Positions 62,980-64,000 of a stretch of 64,000 nucleotides of DNA are shown piece by piece. The notes under the pieces are model-generated. The model was given only the letters and a program-made list of their open reading frames with translations. It was not told where the DNA came from and did not search any database. Origin of the DNA: Bradyrhizobium sp. CCGB01. GTDB lineage: Bacteria; Pseudomonadota; Alphaproteobacteria; Rhizobiales; Xanthobacteraceae. The DNA is taken from NCBI RefSeq assembly GCF_024199795.1, contig NZ_JANADK010000001.1, positions 3,658,001-3,722,000 on the forward strand, given 5' to 3'. The position numbers and the translations under genes were made by a program. Position 1 is the first letter of the stretch. Every line of letters begins with the position of its first letter.

Positions 62980-63574
62980 AATACCCTCCACAACCAACGC
63001 AAGACACAACTGGAATAAACAGCTATAGGTAGGAAAAAGAACAAGGTTTCATGCTGCCCCGCATTTTCGCTATGCCGAAATGGGGCGTCGTTTCGTAAAC
63101 GTTTTCTAAAGGTTAGATTCGAATTTTCGACTTTGCCTATATACCTTTCGTTATAGGCCACCCGGCCCGGAGGTTGGCGGATGAGGCCCCTCTGCCCGTG
63201 CCGGAGCATGACCTGAAAGCGAGTGAAAAAGCCTATTCAACCGGCGAATGTTGGTCGTAATATAATGTGCGTGGTGGGATGATGAGCCGTTCGCGCGCGC
63301 TGGACTCCATCCCGATCCCGTCGAAGTGGCTCAGGTTGCTCGCTGGCGTTACGGGTCTTGATCACCGGATTCATACGGCCTCTCGATCCGGTAAAATTTG
63401 TCGTATATTACTACCTGTGGGATCCATGCGGTTATTTGCCTCATAGGTCTCGCGTCGCCAAATGACACTTTTGGGCATTGGTAAACGTGTGATTGTCAAT
63501 CAACGTTGAAGCGGCCAGGGCGGGGGCCTCTAGCTTCAATCACAGGAATCGGGGGACGCAGGTAAGGAGGCTCG
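62980..63574. promoter_or_regulatory. Divergent intergenic region between two regulator genes
   Basis: 595 nt, AT-richer than average, with no convincing gene. It holds an inverted repeat GCCTATA/TATAGGC (63135-63158) and a GCCCC/GGGGC hairpin with an A-T-T-T-C-G stem near 63055-63090. Promoters for both regulators must lie here. Confidence 0.55.
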
Positions 63575-64000
63575 ATGCGTCGCGCGACTGTAGTGATTGC
63601 GGACCGACATCCGGTAGTTCTGCACGGCCTCGCAAATCTACTCGGTTCAGAACCCGATTTTGAGATCGTTGCATCCTGTGGCGACGCTGCGAGCTGCATC
63701 GAGGCAATAGTGGCTCTCGCGCCCGACATTGCAATCGTGGATGCAGCGATGCCGGAGCTGCCGGTGCTGATGAACAACTCCCTCAGCCGTTCGGAAGGTC
63801 GGTCGACGCACCTGGTGTTGTTCGCGACCAGCGAGGATTGCGATCTTGGTCTTCCGGGCGGCCCTGCGGGGCACAGTGTCCTTCTGAAGGAGATGACGGG
63901 GCAAGCCCTGGTGAAATGCTTGCGGGAGATTAACAACGGTCGAACCGTTGTCCCTTCAGCGCTTACGGATCATGCCCCGCCTGGCGAGCAGAGTGCGAAT
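63575..64000 (+). CDS. Response regulator receiver protein (N-terminal part, cut by window edge)
   Basis: 142 codons are visible, starting MRRATVVIADRHPVVLHGLA after a strong AAGGAGG. The receiver domain has the acidic pocket (VVIADRHP), an acceptor Asp in IAIVDAAMPEL and the conserved Lys in VLLKEMTG. The middle is shorter than usual (SRSEGRSTHLVLFATSED). Residues after about 125 would lead to a DNA-binding domain, probably LuxR type, outside the window. Unlike its neighbour, this receiver keeps its phosphorylation residues. Confidence 0.82.
   Translation, partial: MRRATVVIADRHPVVLHGLANLLGSEPDFEIVASCGDAASCIEAIVALAPDIAIVDAAMPELPVLMNNSLSRSEGRSTHLVLFATSEDCDLGLPGGPAGHSVLLKEMTGQALVKCLREINNGRTVVPSALTDHAPPGEQSAN

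Overview
The window is GC-rich DNA from an alphaproteobacterium, most probably Bradyrhizobium or a close relative. This is inferred from codon use, the liv-type ABC genes, the cox-like molybdenum hydroxylase genes, the exopolysaccharide genes and two lineage-type orphan proteins. No rRNA, tRNA, CRISPR array or intact insertion sequence was seen. The name is a judgement from protein character, not from a database search.

Region 1 (1-20.0 kb, all minus strand) looks like one long catabolic gene set read from right to left. It begins with a solute-binding protein (18782-20032) and an AraC regulator. Next come the ABC permeases LivH and LivM and the ATPase LivG, then a LivF ATPase fused to a Tm-1-like (UPF0261) domain, and a TIM-barrel PEP-hydrolase-like protein. 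A 969-residue SPFH/flotillin-like coiled-coil protein follows, then two CoxG-like SRPBCC proteins. Next is a xanthine-dehydrogenase-family molybdenum hydroxylase (FAD, 2Fe-2S and a molybdenum subunit split over two genes) with its MoxR/CoxD and CoxE-like maturation factors. The set ends with an amidohydrolase, a lactonase-like metallo-hydrolase and an SMP-30/gluconolactonase running off the left edge. From LivH leftwards, gaps are mostly under 35 nt and several genes overlap. The natural reading is import of a small organic or heterocyclic compound, hydroxylation by the Mo enzyme, then ring or lactone hydrolysis. The substrate is unknown.

Region 2 (20.4-34.9 kb) opens with a divergent MHYT-domain hybrid histidine kinase. 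It continues with two small orphan genes and a type I secretion unit: a secreted TIM-barrel/glycosidase-like protein with a repeat linker and a His-rich tail, the PrtD-type ATPase, and an HlyD-type adaptor. A PrmC-like methyltransferase, a VasI-like secreted protein, an orphan TAXI solute-binding protein, a large coiled-coil/Sel1-like protein and an exported DsrE-like protein follow.

Region 3 (35.0-62.2 kb) is an exopolysaccharide locus: polymerase/ligase, Wzz-type co-polymerase, Wza-type export protein, flippase, priming sugar transferase, glycosyltransferases, epimerase, aminotransferase, nucleotidyltransferase and FkbM methyltransferase. It is mixed with an unusual carrier-protein and amide module: a stand-alone adenylation-carrier-thioesterase protein, a paralogous free thioesterase, two asparagine-synthase-like amidotransferases, an NAD-synthase-like protein, an AMP ligase and an acyl carrier protein. 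A 16-bp near-palindrome (gene-strand consensus TCATGCRAAYGAAKGA) lies in front of seven transcription units of this locus and probably defines its regulon.

Region 4 (62.2-64.0 kb) holds a LuxR-type regulator with a degenerate receiver domain and the start of a divergent response regulator cut by the window edge.
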